DNA of 64,000 nucleotides from assembly GCF_005281835.1 (NCBI RefSeq), contig NZ_RZIS01000001.1, positions 372,001 to 436,000 of the forward strand. Reading direction: 5' to 3'. The notes below the pieces were generated by a model. It searched no databases and was not told where the DNA came from. It worked only from the letters and a program-made list of their open reading frames with translations. Origin of the DNA: Vibrio profundi. GTDB lineage: Bacteria > Pseudomonadota > Gammaproteobacteria > Enterobacterales > Vibrionaceae. Below, one piece after another: positions 47,540 through 57,378 of this stretch (positions within the stretch are counted from its first letter, which is position 1; each line of letters begins with the position of its first letter). The position numbers and the translations under genes were made by a program.

Positions 47540-49096
47540 GTGAATATTCTTGGATATGCACAGAAGCTAGGTAAAGCATTAATGCTACCTATCGCAACGC
47601 TTCCGATTGCGGCGCTTCTTTTACGTTTAGGTCAAGGTGACCTTCTTGATATTCCATTCATGGCACAAGCTGGTGGCGCTATTTTCGGCAACCTACCTCT
47701 GCTATTTGGTTTAGGTATCGCAATTGGTCTTTCAAAAGATGGCAACGGTGCAGCTGGTCTAGCTGGTGCAGTTGCTTACTTTGTACTGACAGCAACAGCA
47801 ACAACAATCAATGCAGACGTTAACATGTCTTTCTTCGGCGGTATCTTTGCAGGTATCATCGCGGGTCACTCTTATAACGCTTTCCATGCAACTCGCCTTC
47901 CTGAGTGGCTAGCATTCTTCGCTGGTAAACGCTTGGTTCCTATCATGGCCGGTCTGTTTGCACTTGTAGCAGGTGCTGTATCTGGTGTGGTTTGGCCAAC
48001 AGTACAAGGCGGTCTAGATGCTCTAGCACACGCTGTTTCTACTTCTGGCGCGATTGGTCAATTCGTTTACGGTACTCTTAACCGTGCACTTATCCCTGTA
48101 GGTCTACACCACGTATTGAACTCATACTTCTGGTTCGGTATGGGTACTTGTCAAGAGATCATCGTTGCTGGTCAAGGCGCATTCGCTAACATCACTCAAC
48201 TTTGTGTTGACCCAGCACTTGCTAAAACTCTAGTGGTTGGTCAAGAGCACACATTTACATTTGCTAACTCTGTAACTCCAGAAATCACTACTGTTGTTAA
48301 AGAAGTAACTGATACTGTTAAGTCTGGCGATCTACACCGTTTCTTCGGTGGCGATAAAGGCGCTGGCGTATTCATGAACGGTTTCTTCCCAGTAATGATG
48401 TTCGGTCTACCAGGTGCTGCACTTGCAATGTACCTAGCAGCTCCTGCTGAAAAACGTAGCCAAGTTGGTGGTGCTCTATTCTCAGTAGCGTTCTGTTCAT
48501 TCCTAACAGGTATCACAGAGCCACTAGAATTCATGTTCGTATTCCTAGCTCCTGCTCTATACGCGATGCACGCAGTATTCACTGGTCTGTCTTTAGTTGT
48601 TGCTAACATGTTTGGCACTCTGCACGGTTTCGGTTTCTCTGCTGGTCTTATCGACTTCGTATTGAACTGGGGTCTAGCAACTAAACCTCTAGTACTTCTA
48701 GCAATCGGCCTTGGCTTCGGTGCTCTATACTTCTTCACTTTCTCTTTCGCAATCCGCGCTTTCAACTTGAAATCGCCAGGTCGTGAAGATGATGACGAAG
48801 CTGCAGCTCCAGCAGGCGAAGCGCCAAAAGGTGACCTTGCTCGTCAATACCTAAAAGCGCTAGGTGGTCATGAGAACCTTACTGCAATCGATGCATGTAT
48901 TACTCGTCTACGTTTAACTCTTAAAGACCGCTCTGTTGCAGACGAAGCAGTTCTTAAGAAACTAGGTGCTAAAGGTGTGGTTAAACTAGGTGAAAACAAC
49001 CTACAAGTTATCCTAGGCCCTCTAGCTGAAATCGTCGCAGGTGAAATGAAAGCTATCGGTGCTGGTGAAGACTTATCTGATGTAAAACTTCCATAG
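47540..49096 (+). CDS. nagE: PTS N-acetylglucosamine transporter NagE, IICB form
   Basis: 518 residues: an EIIC membrane domain (about 1-400; LMLPIATLPIAALLLRLGQG, FFPVMMFGLPGAALAMY, FCSFLTGITEPLEFMF) and a C-terminal EIIB domain with phosphorylated Cys in NLTAIDACITRLRLTLKD (about 445-462). The E. coli protein is about 650 residues and ends in a fused IIA domain, which is absent here; EIIA-Glc (crr) is the likely donor. It imports and phosphorylates GlcNAc. Its start is GTG 47540 with GGGGGAA upstream. It is divergent from nagA-nagC and codon use suggests strong expression. Confidence 0.96.
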   Translation: MNILGYAQKLGKALMLPIATLPIAALLLRLGQGDLLDIPFMAQAGGAIFGNLPLLFGLGIAIGLSKDGNGAAGLAGAVAYFVLTATATTINADVNMSFFGGIFAGIIAGHSYNAFHATRLPEWLAFFAGKRLVPIMAGLFALVAGAVSGVVWPTVQGGLDALAHAVSTSGAIGQFVYGTLNRALIPVGLHHVLNSYFWFGMGTCQEIIVAGQGAFANITQLCVDPALAKTLVVGQEHTFTFANSVTPEITTVVKEVTDTVKSGDLHRFFGGDKGAGVFMNGFFPVMMFGLPGAALAMYLAAPAEKRSQVGGALFSVAFCSFLTGITEPLEFMFVFLAPALYAMHAVFTGLSLVVANMFGTLHGFGFSAGLIDFVLNWGLATKPLVLLAIGLGFGALYFFTFSFAIRAFNLKSPGREDDDEAAAPAGEAPKGDLARQYLKALGGHENLTAIDACITRLRLTLKDRSVADEAVLKKLGAKGVVKLGENNLQVILGPLAEIVAGEMKAIGAGEDLSDVKLP

Positions 49097-49149
49097 TAAG
49101 GAAGTACTTAACTGAGAAGAATTAATACTCTTAAGTAAGTATCAAATTG

Positions 49150-49176
49150 AAAGCCTCCCTCATGGGAGGCTTTTTA
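49150..49176 (+). terminator. Terminator of nagE
   Basis: AAAGCCTCCC (49150-49159), loop TCAT, GGGAGGCTTT (49164-49173), then TT. Confidence 0.92.
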
Positions 49177-49271
49177 GTACCTACAGTTTAAAGCCAAATA
49201 ACAGGGTTCGTTCTATTCTTCATCGAATAGCAGAAATAATCGCAATTAACTGATGGTTCTTATTGTGCAAA

Positions 49272-49301
49272 GGCTAAGAATTGTGGATGATTAGCCACAA
49301 T
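49272..49301 (+). other. Alternative stems in the region before glnS
   Basis: ATTGTGG (49280-49286) pairs with CCACAAT (49295-49301), and GGCTAA (49272-49277) pairs with TTAGCC (49291-49296); the two overlap and exclude each other. In the rest of the 49177-49397 gap I see nothing else. Whether this is transcribed with glnS depends on an unidentified promoter. Confidence 0.35.
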
Positions 49302-49397
49302 GATCTTTCTATCTTGGGCTAATGCTAGAAGCGTTGGTTTCCTGGAGAATGAAAGATAACTTTCTCTGACAATACTAAATACATAGAGGTGCTATAG

Positions 49398-51065
49398 ATG
49401 AGTGAAGCTGAGGCTCGTCCATCGAATTTCATTCGCCAAATTATTGATAAAGATTTAGCGGATGGTACACACAGTAGCGTGCATACTCGTTTCCCACCAG
49501 AGCCAAATGGCTATCTGCACATCGGTCACGCTAAATCTATTTGCTTGAATTTTGGTATTGCTCAGGACTACCAGGGACAATGTAATCTTCGTTTCGACGA
49601 TACAAACCCTGAAAAAGAAGACGTTGAATACGTTGAGTCAATTAAGAATGATGTAAGCTGGTTAGGCTTCGAATGGTCTGGTGACATTTGTTACTCATCA
49701 AACTACTTCGATACGCTTTATGCTTATGCTGTGGAATTAATTAATAAAGGCTTAGCGTACGTTGACGAGCTAAGTCCTGAGCAGATCCGTGAATACCGTG
49801 GCACGCTGAAAGAGCCAGGTAAAGCGAGTCCATACCGCGATCGTAGCCCTGAGGAGAACTTAGCGCTATTTGAAAAAATGCGCGACGGTGGCTTTGAAGA
49901 AGGTAAAGCGTGTCTCCGTGCTAAGATCGACATGAGTTCGTCATTCATGGTAATGCGCGATCCTGTTATCTACCGTGTTCGTTTTGCTCATCACCATCAG
50001 ACAGGTGACAAATGGTGCATTTACCCAATGTACGATTTCACTCATTGTATCTCTGATGCGCTGGAGGGTATTACGCACTCTATCTGTACTCTTGAATTCC
50101 AAGACAACCGTCGTTTGTACGACTGGGTTCTAGATAACATTACGATCGATTGTCAACCTCGTCAGTACGAGTTCAGCCGTCTGAATCTTGAATACACAGT
50201 GATGTCTAAGCGTAAGTTAAACCAACTTGTGGTTGAAAACCTAGTTCAAGGTTGGGATGACCCACGTATGCCAACTATCTCTGGTTTACGTCGTCGTGGT
50301 TTCACTTCTGCGTCTATTCGTGAATTCTGTAAGCGTATCGGTGTGACTAAACAAGAGAACATGATTGAGTTTGGTTCACTTGAGTCTTGTATCCGTGATG
50401 ACTTGAACGAAAATGCACCACGTGCAATGGCTGTTCTAGATCCGGTTAAGATCGTGATTGAAAACTACGATGCCGACAAAGTAGAAACACTAACGGTTGC
50501 TAACCACCCGAACAAACCTGAAATGGGCACTCGTGAAGTACCGTTTACTCGTGAAGTTTGGATAGAGCGTGATGATTTCCGTGAAGAGGCAAACAAGAAG
50601 TACAAGCGTTTGGTTCTAGGTAAAGAAGTTCGTCTACGTGGTGCTTACGTAATTAAAGCTGAGCGTATTGAGAAAGATGCAGAAGGTAACATTACTACTA
50701 TCTTCTGTTCTTACGATGACGAAACACTAGGCAAGAACCCAGCAGATGGCCGTAAAGTGAAGGGTGTTATCCACTGGGTATCAGCTGATAAAGCATTGCC
50801 TGCTGAGATTCGCTTGTACGATCGTCTGTTCACTGTAGCGAACCCGGCTGCAGCTGATGATTTCGCTGCAACGATCAACCCTGAGTCACTTGTTACGCTG
50901 AACGGTTTTGTTGAGCCAAGCTTAGCGCAAGCGGCTGCAGAGCAAGGTTTCCAATTTGAGCGTACAGGTTATTTCTGTGTCGATTCAAAGGATTCTAAAG
51001 CTGATGCGTTGGTATTCAACCGCACGGTTGGCCTGCGTGATACTTGGGGAAAGTCTGAGGGCTAA
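49398..51065 (+). CDS. glnS: Glutaminyl-tRNA synthetase
   Basis: Charges tRNA-Gln. 555 residues (E. coli 554), class I synthetase with the HIGH motif in [11 protein letters not shown], the KMSKS equivalent as [18 protein letters not shown], and the C-terminal anticodon-binding barrels (about 340-555). It starts at ATG 49398 with GAGG upstream. In E. coli chiP lies between glnS and fur; here nothing does. Confidence 0.98.
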   Translation: MSEAEARPSNFIRQIIDKDLADGTHSSVHTRFPPEPNGYLHIGHAKSICLNFGIAQDYQGQCNLRFDDTNPEKEDVEYVESIKNDVSWLGFEWSGDICYSSNYFDTLYAYAVELINKGLAYVDELSPEQIREYRGTLKEPGKASPYRDRSPEENLALFEKMRDGGFEEGKACLRAKIDMSSSFMVMRDPVIYRVRFAHHHQTGDKWCIYPMYDFTHCISDALEGITHSICTLEFQDNRRLYDWVLDNITIDCQPRQYEFSRLNLEYTVMSKRKLNQLVVENLVQGWDDPRMPTISGLRRRGFTSASIREFCKRIGVTKQENMIEFGSLESCIRDDLNENAPRAMAVLDPVKIVIENYDADKVETLTVANHPNKPEMGTREVPFTREVWIERDDFREEANKKYKRLVLGKEVRLRGAYVIKAERIEKDAEGNITTIFCSYDDETLGKNPADGRKVKGVIHWVSADKALPAEIRLYDRLFTVANPAAADDFAATINPESLVTLNGFVEPSLAQAAAEQGFQFERTGYFCVDSKDSKADALVFNRTVGLRDTWGKSEG

Positions 51066-51085
51066 TCGCCTTTTAGTTCCCAATA

Positions 51086-51115
51086 AAAATGCCAGCTGAT
51101 TAGCTGGCATTTTTT
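51086..51115. terminator. Bidirectional terminator between glnS and fur
   Basis: AAAATGCCAGCT (51086-51097), loop GATT, AGCTGGCATTTT (51102-51113), then TT: a 12-bp perfect stem. Confidence 0.92.
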
Positions 51116-51132
51116 GTTGAGGCTTTTAGCAA

Positions 51133-51579
51133 TTATTTTGCTTTGTGCGCATTTGGGTTGTCTTTGCAATTCCCTTCAAGGCATTTACCATATAGGTATA
51201 AGCTATGGTTGGTAAGTTGCACGTTGTACTTCAACGCCACTTCTTTTTGACGTTCTTCAATAACGTCGTCAGAAAACTCGATTACTTCACCACAATCTAG
51301 ACAAACTAAATGGTCGTGGTGATGTTGAGTAGACAATTCAAATACTGACTTTCCACCTTCAAAATGGTGGCGAGTAACAATACCGGCATCATCAAATTGG
51401 TTTAATACACGGTAAACCGTTGCTAGGCCAATTTCTTCACCAAGATCGATCAGTTTCTTATACAAATCTTCAGCACTAATATGTTGGCAATCTGGTTGTT
51501 GTAATACTTCTAGAATTTTTAGCCTTGGAAGGGTCACTTTAAGACCAGCATCTTTTAGCGCTTGATTATTGTCTGACAT
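51133..51579 (-). CDS. fur: Ferric uptake regulator Fur
   Basis: Iron-responsive repressor of 148 residues (E. coli 148). Winged helix (about 10-80; LKVTLPRLKILEVLQ, LATVYRVLNQFDDAG), then the metal region QHHHDHLVCLDCGEVIEF with structural-zinc CxxC and a C-terminal CLEGNC. The ATG at 51579 gives the standard start MSDNNQALKDAGLKV; upstream in-frame ATGs lie in the promoter. fldA is nearby, as in E. coli, but here a DUF4442 gene is inserted between them on the other strand. Confidence 0.97.
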   Translation of the reverse strand: MSDNNQALKDAGLKVTLPRLKILEVLQQPDCQHISAEDLYKKLIDLGEEIGLATVYRVLNQFDDAGIVTRHHFEGGKSVFELSTQHHHDHLVCLDCGEVIEFSDDVIEERQKEVALKYNVQLTNHSLYLYGKCLEGNCKDNPNAHKAK

Positions 51580-51796
51580 ATACTTTCCTGTTGATGATCT
51601 GTAGCAATTAACAGAATTCAATATTCCTATCATTATAGGTCACTAGCTACTAACAATAAACCACGAACTTCAAAGGGTTACTACTTAGTTTTGTAAAATT
51701 TTGCTTTTGTAAATTATCGATTGTTCACTTATAGTAGATGTCAGACCAGTTGCTTTACGAAGCGGTTCACACTTTAGTAGACATGGAATGTCATCG

Positions 51797-52297
51797 ATGA
51801 ATAAACAACTCGCAAAGATATACAAGCCTAATATCGTTAAGTTCGCACTCAACATTTGGCCACCATTTTGGGGAGCCGGTATTAAAATTTCTCATATCAG
51901 TGAAGACTTTAGAGAAGTGCATATGAGGCTTAAGCTTAGATGGTGGAATAAGAATGCAAATCGTACCCAGTATGGGGGAAGTATTTTCTCGCTCACTGAT
52001 CCAGTATATTCATTAATGCTAATGGGGATTTTGGGTGAGCAATATTATGTGTGGGATAAAGAAGCCAGCATTAATTTCATCAAGCCAGGGCAATCAGATT
52101 TGTACGCTGATTTTCAAATAACACAAAATCAATTAGAAGATATCTATCGTCAAACCGAGTTGGGTGAAAAGTGCTTTCCTGAGTTCGTCATTCATGTCAA
52201 AGACAAACAAGGTAACGTGGTCTCTGAAGTGCAAAGGAAGCTGTATGTAAGGAAAAAGCCCCAGTTTCGAGAGCAAGAAGAGTTAATTGAATCATAA
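51797..52297 (+). CDS. DUF4442 family hotdog-fold protein
   Basis: 166 residues from ATG 51797 (ATG 51788 is an alternative). It starts NKQLAKIYKPNIVKFALNIW, with the family features HISEDFREVHMRLKLRWWNKN and YGGSIFSLTDPVYSLMLMGIL, the thioesterase-like hotdog helix. DUF4442 proteins are presumed acyl-CoA thioesterase relatives with unknown substrates. It is divergent from fur, so iron control of the shared region is possible but unproven. Confidence 0.85.
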   Translation: MNKQLAKIYKPNIVKFALNIWPPFWGAGIKISHISEDFREVHMRLKLRWWNKNANRTQYGGSIFSLTDPVYSLMLMGILGEQYYVWDKEASINFIKPGQSDLYADFQITQNQLEDIYRQTELGEKCFPEFVIHVKDKQGNVVSEVQRKLYVRKKPQFREQEELIES

Positions 52298-52325
52298 AAA
52301 AACCTCCGCATGCGGAGGTTTTTTT
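52296..52325. terminator. Bidirectional terminator between the DUF4442 gene and fldA
   Basis: A perfect 30-bp palindrome: seven A, CCTCCGCA at 52303-52310, its mirror TGCGGAGG at 52311-52318, seven T. It serves both convergent genes. Confidence 0.92.
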
Positions 52326-52343
52326 CGAACTTAGAAGACAGAA

Positions 52344-52877
52344 TTAGTCTTCTAGTTCTGCTAAACACATTTCTTCGTGGATTTGTTTAACCCAGTTTGA
52401 AACACGTTCATCAGTAAGCTCTGGCTGGCGATCTTCGTCGATACATAAGCCAACAAATAGGCTGTCATCGCCTTCAACTAGGCCTTTAGACGCTTCAAAC
52501 TCGTAACCTTCTGTTGAAGTGTGACCTAAAATTGTACCGCCTTTTGCTTCAACGATGTCACGAATGTTACCCATCGCATCACAGAAGTATTCAGCGTAAT
52601 CTTCTTGGTCGCCACAGCCAAAAATAGCAACAAGCTTCGTAGAGAAGTCGATAGCTTCAAGTTCAGGGAAGAAATCGTCCCAATCACATTGAGCTTCACC
52701 GTAGTACCAAGTAGGGATACCAAGCAATAAAAGATCGAAATTATCGATGTCTTCTTTACTGCTTTTCGCAATGTCTTGAACATGAACGAGCTGTTTGCCC
52801 AACTGTTTTTGAATCATCTTAGCAACAGCTTCAGTGTTACCTGTATCGCTACCAAAGAAGAGACCTACACTTGCCAT
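52344..52877 (-). CDS. fldA: Flavodoxin FldA
   Basis: FMN electron carrier, 177 residues (E. coli 176). It has the phosphate-binding loop FFGSDTGNTEAVAK (about 6-19), the isoalloxazine loops PTWYYGEAQCDWDDF and FGCGDQEDYAEYF, and the long-chain insertion EGYEFEASKGL. The ATG at 52877 gives the standard start; a longer frame begins at 52937 within the gap after the DUF2788 gene. It is the third gene of the ybfF-DUF2788-fldA minus cluster. Confidence 0.97.
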   Translation of the reverse strand: MASVGLFFGSDTGNTEAVAKMIQKQLGKQLVHVQDIAKSSKEDIDNFDLLLLGIPTWYYGEAQCDWDDFFPELEAIDFSTKLVAIFGCGDQEDYAEYFCDAMGNIRDIVEAKGGTILGHTSTEGYEFEASKGLVEGDDSLFVGLCIDEDRQPELTDERVSNWVKQIHEEMCLAELED

Positions 52878-52933
52878 AGAATCATTACCTTTAATTGTGT
52901 CTGATGTTGGAGTTCTAGAGTTCTGTGGGATGA

Positions 52934-53155
52934 TCAACCAATCCCGGTACCTTCCCAGCTAAGTTGGATTAATCCTTTTGCGATAAACCCTGCACAGCCT
53001 AAGAACAGTACCATCCATACAATTCGACGACCAAATACCGGAACGTTACCTTGTTTTAAAACATCTTTAATAGCCATGCCGATCAAGAAAAAGATAGCGG
53101 CAAAAAGAAGATCTAATCCAATAGATTCAAGCAGGTTCATGTAGTCGTAAAGCAT
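52934..53155 (-). CDS. DUF2788 family small membrane protein
   Basis: 73 residues from ATG 53155, with two transmembrane helices (GLDLLFAAIFFLIGMAIKDVL, about 12-32, and RRIVWMVLFLGCAGFIAKGLI, about 43-63) joined by a basic loop. This matches DUF2788, function unknown, found beside fldA in vibrios. It lies 100 bases after ybfF. The last bases overlap nothing; fldA begins 56 bases later. Confidence 0.78.
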   Translation of the reverse strand: MLYDYMNLLESIGLDLLFAAIFFLIGMAIKDVLKQGNVPVFGRRIVWMVLFLGCAGFIAKGLIQLSWEGTGIG

Positions 53156-53255
53156 GGGATCCCTATATACCAATTTTGCTTGCGCGCACTATAGCATTGT
53201 TGATTCACAAAGTTAATGCGAAGTGTTCGCAGAACTCTCATTTATCGAGTGCAAA

Positions 53256-54020
53256 TCAACGAAGAAATTTACGAATAGCTCTTAATACTTCCGCAGGTTT
53301 CTCTGCATGTAGCCAATGACCTGTGTTCGCTATGACATGTGCTTTAGCACGACTGAATTGGGATTGAACGGCACTTTGATGTTCTGCGGTTAGGTAATCA
53401 GAGTCACCCCCTTTAATGAACAACGTTGGGCCATTGAATGCAGAAATAGGTTTCCACCCGGTGATGTTGTCGTAATTCGCCAAAAGTGATTGCACATTGA
53501 AGCGCCATTCCATTATCTCACCGTTCTTAAATAGAGATTTTGTCAAAAATTGGCGTACACCATCAATTTCTATATGTTCGGTCAGGATTTTTAAGGCTGC
53601 TGAACGCGAGCTTGGTTTCTCGGTAGCTACTGCTTGTAGTCCTGAAAAAACATTGTCGTGACGGCGTTGCGAATAGGCGACAGGAGCCATGTCTAAAACG
53701 ATCAGTTGGTTGATATTGATGGCGTCGGACTCGGTTAAGGCCATTGCAACCTTACCACCCATAGAATGGCCGATCACCGTTACTTCATTTAGTTCTAGTT
53801 CAAGAAGTAACGCTTCAACATCCTTTGCTAAAAGTTGGTAATTATGTTCATCGGAGTGGAAAGATAAACCGTGATTACGAAGATCAACGCTAAGTACTTG
53901 ATGATCTTCTCTAAGATCTCTCGCTAAAAGCCCTAGGTTATCTAAATTTCCGAATAATCCATGGATCAAAACAATGGTGTGACCTTCACCTTCAATTTTA
54001 TAGTTGAGCTGTACTGACAT
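53256..54020 (-). CDS. ybfF: Alpha/beta-hydrolase esterase YbfF
   Basis: 254 residues (E. coli 254) with the fold's hallmarks: the oxyanion strand VLIHGLFGNLDN, nucleophile Ser in VIGHSMGGKVA, acid Asp in FIKGGDSDYL and His in NTGHWLHAEKP. E. coli YbfF hydrolyses short acyl esters in vitro. It is divergent from seqA and upstream of the DUF2788 gene and fldA, the same block as E. coli seqA-ybfF-ybfE-fldA-fur. Confidence 0.93.
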   Translation of the reverse strand: MSVQLNYKIEGEGHTIVLIHGLFGNLDNLGLLARDLREDHQVLSVDLRNHGLSFHSDEHNYQLLAKDVEALLLELELNEVTVIGHSMGGKVAMALTESDAININQLIVLDMAPVAYSQRRHDNVFSGLQAVATEKPSSRSAALKILTEHIEIDGVRQFLTKSLFKNGEIMEWRFNVQSLLANYDNITGWKPISAFNGPTLFIKGGDSDYLTAEHQSAVQSQFSRAKAHVIANTGHWLHAEKPAEVLRAIRKFLR

Positions 54021-54112
54021 TTTATCTTATTCATGATGGGTTTAACGTAGAGTATCCGCGCGGATCTCGCTATAATCCCTCAGAGTTTAAACATTGAGAT
54101 TGTGAAAAGCGA

Positions 54113-54652
54113 ATGAAAACAATTGAGGTTGATGAGGACCTATACCGTTATATTGCTGGTCAGACTGAGCATATAGGCGAAAGTGCATCGGATATTTTAC
54201 GTCGTCTATTGAATGTAGAAGGTCAAAAAGCAGTCCAAGTAAAAGAAGCGAAACAGCCAAAAGGTATCGTAGTAAGTAAAGATGCGGGCATTATCCCGGC
54301 TAAGATTGATGGCGTTAAAGAAATGCGCTCTCTACTTATCTCTGACGAATTTGCTTCATTGAAAAAGGCAATAGATCGATTCATGCTAGTTTTGTCGACT
54401 TTGCACCATATCGATCCCGAAAGTTTTTCTGAGGCGACTCAAGTAAAAGGCCGTAAGCGTGTTTACTTTGCCGATAACGAAGAGACACTTCTTGCAAACG
54501 GCAACACAACAAAACCAAAAGCGATTCCTAGCAGCCCATTTTGGGTAATCACCAATAATAATACTAGCCGTAAGAGGCAGATGGTGGAACAGCTAATGAG
54601 TCGAATGAGTTTTCAGGCTGACTTAATTGAAAAAGTAACAGGTTCCATATAA
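54113..54652 (+). CDS. seqA: Negative modulator of replication initiation SeqA
   Basis: Binds hemimethylated GATC sites, sequesters oriC and organises new DNA. 179 residues (E. coli 181): an N-terminal oligomerisation helix (MKTIEVDEDLYRYIAGQT, SASDILRRLL), a linker, and a C-terminal DNA-binding domain (about 62-179) with KGRKRVYFADNEE and FWVITNNNTSRKRQMVE. pgm follows, as in E. coli. Confidence 0.97.
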   Translation: MKTIEVDEDLYRYIAGQTEHIGESASDILRRLLNVEGQKAVQVKEAKQPKGIVVSKDAGIIPAKIDGVKEMRSLLISDEFASLKKAIDRFMLVLSTLHHIDPESFSEATQVKGRKRVYFADNEETLLANGNTTKPKAIPSSPFWVITNNNTSRKRQMVEQLMSRMSFQADLIEKVTGSI

Positions 54653-54665
54653 AGAAATCTGCTTT

Positions 54666-54710
54666 AAACCTCATAATGTCCTGTAAGAAGAAGATATTAT
54701 GAGGTTTTTT
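54666..54710 (+). terminator. Terminator between seqA and pgm
   Basis: AAACCTCATAAT (54666-54677) and ATTATGAGGTTT (54696-54707), a 12-bp perfect stem with an 18-base loop, then TTT. pgm starts 35 bases later. Confidence 0.8.
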
Positions 54711-54744
54711 TGTTTTTAAATTTTATATATAAGGATGTCGAAAA

Positions 54745-56391
54745 ATGGCTATGCACCCTCGTGCCGGGCAAAAAGCTCAGCAGGAAGATCTTCATAATAT
54801 TCCGGCTTTAGTGGCTAACTATTTCTTACAGCAACCGGATGCGACTAACCCAGATCACAAAGTACTGTTCGGTACTTCAGGTCACCGCGGTACTGCAGAC
54901 AAATCAACATTTAACGAAAACCACATTTTAGCGATTGCACAAGCAGTAGCTGAAGTTCGTGCGGAGCAAGGTACAACAGGCCCGCTTTTCTTAGGTAAAG
55001 ATACGCACGCGCTATCTGAGCCAGCGTTCTCTACAGTAATTGAAGTGCTTGTAGCGAACGGTGTTGAAGTTGTCATTCAAGAAAACAACGGTTTTACTCC
55101 AACACCTGGTATCTCGCACGCAATTCTTACGCACAATCTAGTGAATGACAAAAAAGCTGATGGCATTGTTATCACACCTTCACACAATCCACCTCAAGAC
55201 GGCGGTATTAAATACAACCCTACACACGGTGGCCCTGCTGAAGCGGAACTAACACAAGCTATTGAAGATCGTGCGAACGTTATTATTTCTGAGCAAATGC
55301 AAGGTGTTAAACGCACGCCTATTGCACAGGCTAAACAGTCTGAGTTAGTGAAAGAAGTTGACCTAGTAGCTCCATACGTTGCAGATTTAGTTAACGTGGT
55401 TGATATGGAAGCTATTCAGAAAGCGCACATCAAAATTGGTGTTGATCCACTGGGTGGAAGTGGTATCGATTACTGGCGTCAAATTGGTAAAGCGTACAAC
55501 TTAGATCTTACTTTGGTAAGTGAAGCGGTTGACCCTTCATTCCAATTCATGTCTCTAGATAAAGATGGCGTTGTTCGTATGGACTGTTCTTCGCCATACG
55601 CAATGGCAGGCTTGCTTGCGCTTAAAGATGAGTACGCACTAGCGTTTGGTAACGACCCAGACTACGATCGCCATGGCATTGTTACGCCTAAAGGCCTAAT
55701 GAACCCTAACCACTTCCTAGCGGTTTGTATCGACTACCTATACCGTAATCGTGAAGGTTGGGGGAAAGAAGTGGCAGTTGGTAAAACTCTGGTATCAAGT
55801 GCATTGATTGACCGTGTAGTAGCAGACTTAGGTCGCGAACTTTGTGAAGTACCAGTTGGTTTCAAATGGTTCGTTGATGGCCTATACAACGGTCAGTTTG
55901 GTTTTGGTGGTGAAGAGAGTGCGGGTGCTTCTTTCTTACGTAAAGACGGTACACCTTGGTCAACCGATAAAGATGGTCTAATTCTTTGCCTATTGGCGGC
56001 AGAGATCACTGCGGTGACAGGTAAGAACCCACAAGAGTACTACGAAGAGCTAGCTGCAAAACATGGCGAATCTAAGTACAACCGTATTCAAGCGGTAGCA
56101 AATGGTGCACAAAAAGATGTGCTTAAGAAGCTATCTCCAGAGATGGTTTCTGCTGAAACACTTGCTGGTGATGCGATTACTGCTCGTTTGACGCATGCTC
56201 CTGGTAATGGTGCTGCAATCGGTGGTCTTAAAGTGACAACTGAGAATGGTTGGTTTGCTGCTCGCCCATCAGGCACGGAAGACATCTACAAAATCTACTG
56301 TGAAAGCTTTAAAGGTGAAGAACACCTAAAAGCGATTGAAGCAGAAGCTCAAGAGATTGTTAACCAAGTATTTGCTGCTGCAGGTCTATAA
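54745..56391 (+). CDS. pgm: Phosphoglucomutase (alpha-D-glucose)
   Basis: Interconverts glucose-1-P and glucose-6-P. 548 residues (E. coli 546). Phosphoserine loop [11 protein letters not shown] (near 144-154), metal loop NDPDYDRHG, sugar loop GEESAGASF and phosphate-binding [10 protein letters not shown] near the C-terminus are all intact. Confidence 0.97.
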   Translation: MAMHPRAGQKAQQEDLHNIPALVANYFLQQPDATNPDHKVLFGTSGHRGTADKSTFNENHILAIAQAVAEVRAEQGTTGPLFLGKDTHALSEPAFSTVIEVLVANGVEVVIQENNGFTPTPGISHAILTHNLVNDKKADGIVITPSHNPPQDGGIKYNPTHGGPAEAELTQAIEDRANVIISEQMQGVKRTPIAQAKQSELVKEVDLVAPYVADLVNVVDMEAIQKAHIKIGVDPLGGSGIDYWRQIGKAYNLDLTLVSEAVDPSFQFMSLDKDGVVRMDCSSPYAMAGLLALKDEYALAFGNDPDYDRHGIVTPKGLMNPNHFLAVCIDYLYRNREGWGKEVAVGKTLVSSALIDRVVADLGRELCEVPVGFKWFVDGLYNGQFGFGGEESAGASFLRKDGTPWSTDKDGLILCLLAAEITAVTGKNPQEYYEELAAKHGESKYNRIQAVANGAQKDVLKKLSPEMVSAETLAGDAITARLTHAPGNGAAIGGLKVTTENGWFAARPSGTEDIYKIYCESFKGEEHLKAIEAEAQEIVNQVFAAAGL

Positions 56392-56428
56392 TCGAATACG
56401 ATTCATAGAGTTATAAAGCAAATAATGG

Positions 56429-56459
56429 AAGGGTTGATGTGAAAGCATCAGCCCTTTTT
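56429..56459 (+). terminator. Terminator of pgm
   Basis: AAGGGTTGATG (56429-56439), loop TGAAAG, CATCAGCCCTT (56446-56456; one G-U), then TTT. Confidence 0.85.
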
Positions 56460-56504
56460 AGTTGGTCGTATTGTGAATAAGAAAGGGAGGGTAAACGAGA
56501 GCGT

Positions 56505-57287
56505 CTAACCATGTGGCCAACTTTGTGGCATCACAAACCAGAATTGACCAGACTTAGTTTGGCCATGAACGAAGCGGTCACCAAATTCGGTGATAGGTTC
56601 TCCGCTGAAATCACCCGTTCCTGCGGCCCATTGCTCTTTGGTTAGAGGGTAGAGTGTTTCGGTGATCTGGTGTGCCTGATTTTGATAGCACCAAAATCCG
56701 TTTACTTGGCTTGGGTTAATATCGTAGCCCAAACACTCTGTAGGTACGTTTTGTTCTAGAAATGGATTGGTATAGAGACGACCTTGCATCAACAGATGTT
56801 TTGAGTCGACATCGATCTCCGGGTACTGCTCAACAAAGGCGTCTGAAGAGGACATACCAAGCTGGTGGCTGAGCATTCTATCGAGCTTCTTATCTAATTG
56901 GTCATGAGAGTTTGGACCAAACCATGTTTGTTCGTGAAGGAGGTAAAACTTAATTGCCACTTCCCAGTGTTCTAATTTTTGGCTACTTGTGTCTTCAAGG
57001 ATAAAGTCGATTGCGCCGAGTGTTCTTCCCTCAACATTAATCTGAATTTCATCATGCTTGATTGAATAATTATCCGAAGTGGTGATGACTTGTTCACATA
57101 GGTGCTGGTAGAGGAAGCCTAACCTAGGGTTACCATTATAAGTGTGGGCGTCATCGATCTTTTGGTGATTTGAGAACACAGTGAGATCAGAAATGGGCGG
57201 CTTGATTTCTAGTAGCGGTGGCGAGCTAATCACCCATTGATAAAAGCGTTGCAGTTCGGTCATCAGTTCCTCGTAAACTTCAGTCAT
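56505..57287 (-). CDS. DUF1853 family protein
   Basis: 260 residues, soluble, no signal peptide. It contains RLGFLYQHLCEQVI, GAIDFILEDT, WEVAIKFYLLHEQTWFGPN and HGQTKSGQFWFVMP. The spacing of an acidic residue, then WEVAIKFYL (an E-x-K type core), resembles restriction-endonuclease-like folds. That structural reading is mine; the DUF1853 family itself has no assigned function. It stands alone between pgm and the divergent Nif3-like gene. Confidence 0.82.
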   Translation of the reverse strand: MTEVYEELMTELQRFYQWVISSPPLLEIKPPISDLTVFSNHQKIDDAHTYNGNPRLGFLYQHLCEQVITTSDNYSIKHDEIQINVEGRTLGAIDFILEDTSSQKLEHWEVAIKFYLLHEQTWFGPNSHDQLDKKLDRMLSHQLGMSSSDAFVEQYPEIDVDSKHLLMQGRLYTNPFLEQNVPTECLGYDINPSQVNGFWCYQNQAHQITETLYPLTKEQWAAGTGDFSGEPITEFGDRFVHGQTKSGQFWFVMPQSWPHG

Positions 57288-57378
57288 CTGTTCTCTAGAA
57301 ACAGAGTGGAAGGGCTTTCGACATTCTACCCGTAAATTGATATAACGACGTTATTATAAAGGTAAGCTGGAAATAAAA

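Noticed and set aside
48241..48765. A 174-codon minus-strand frame inside nagE
   Set aside because: Arg/Pro-rich antisense of a highly expressed gene with optimised codons, with no start signal.
51621..51640. Possible Fur box in the fur promoter
   Set aside because: TATCATTAT matches one half of the Fur consensus but the other half is poor. I could not support a full 19-bp site by eye.
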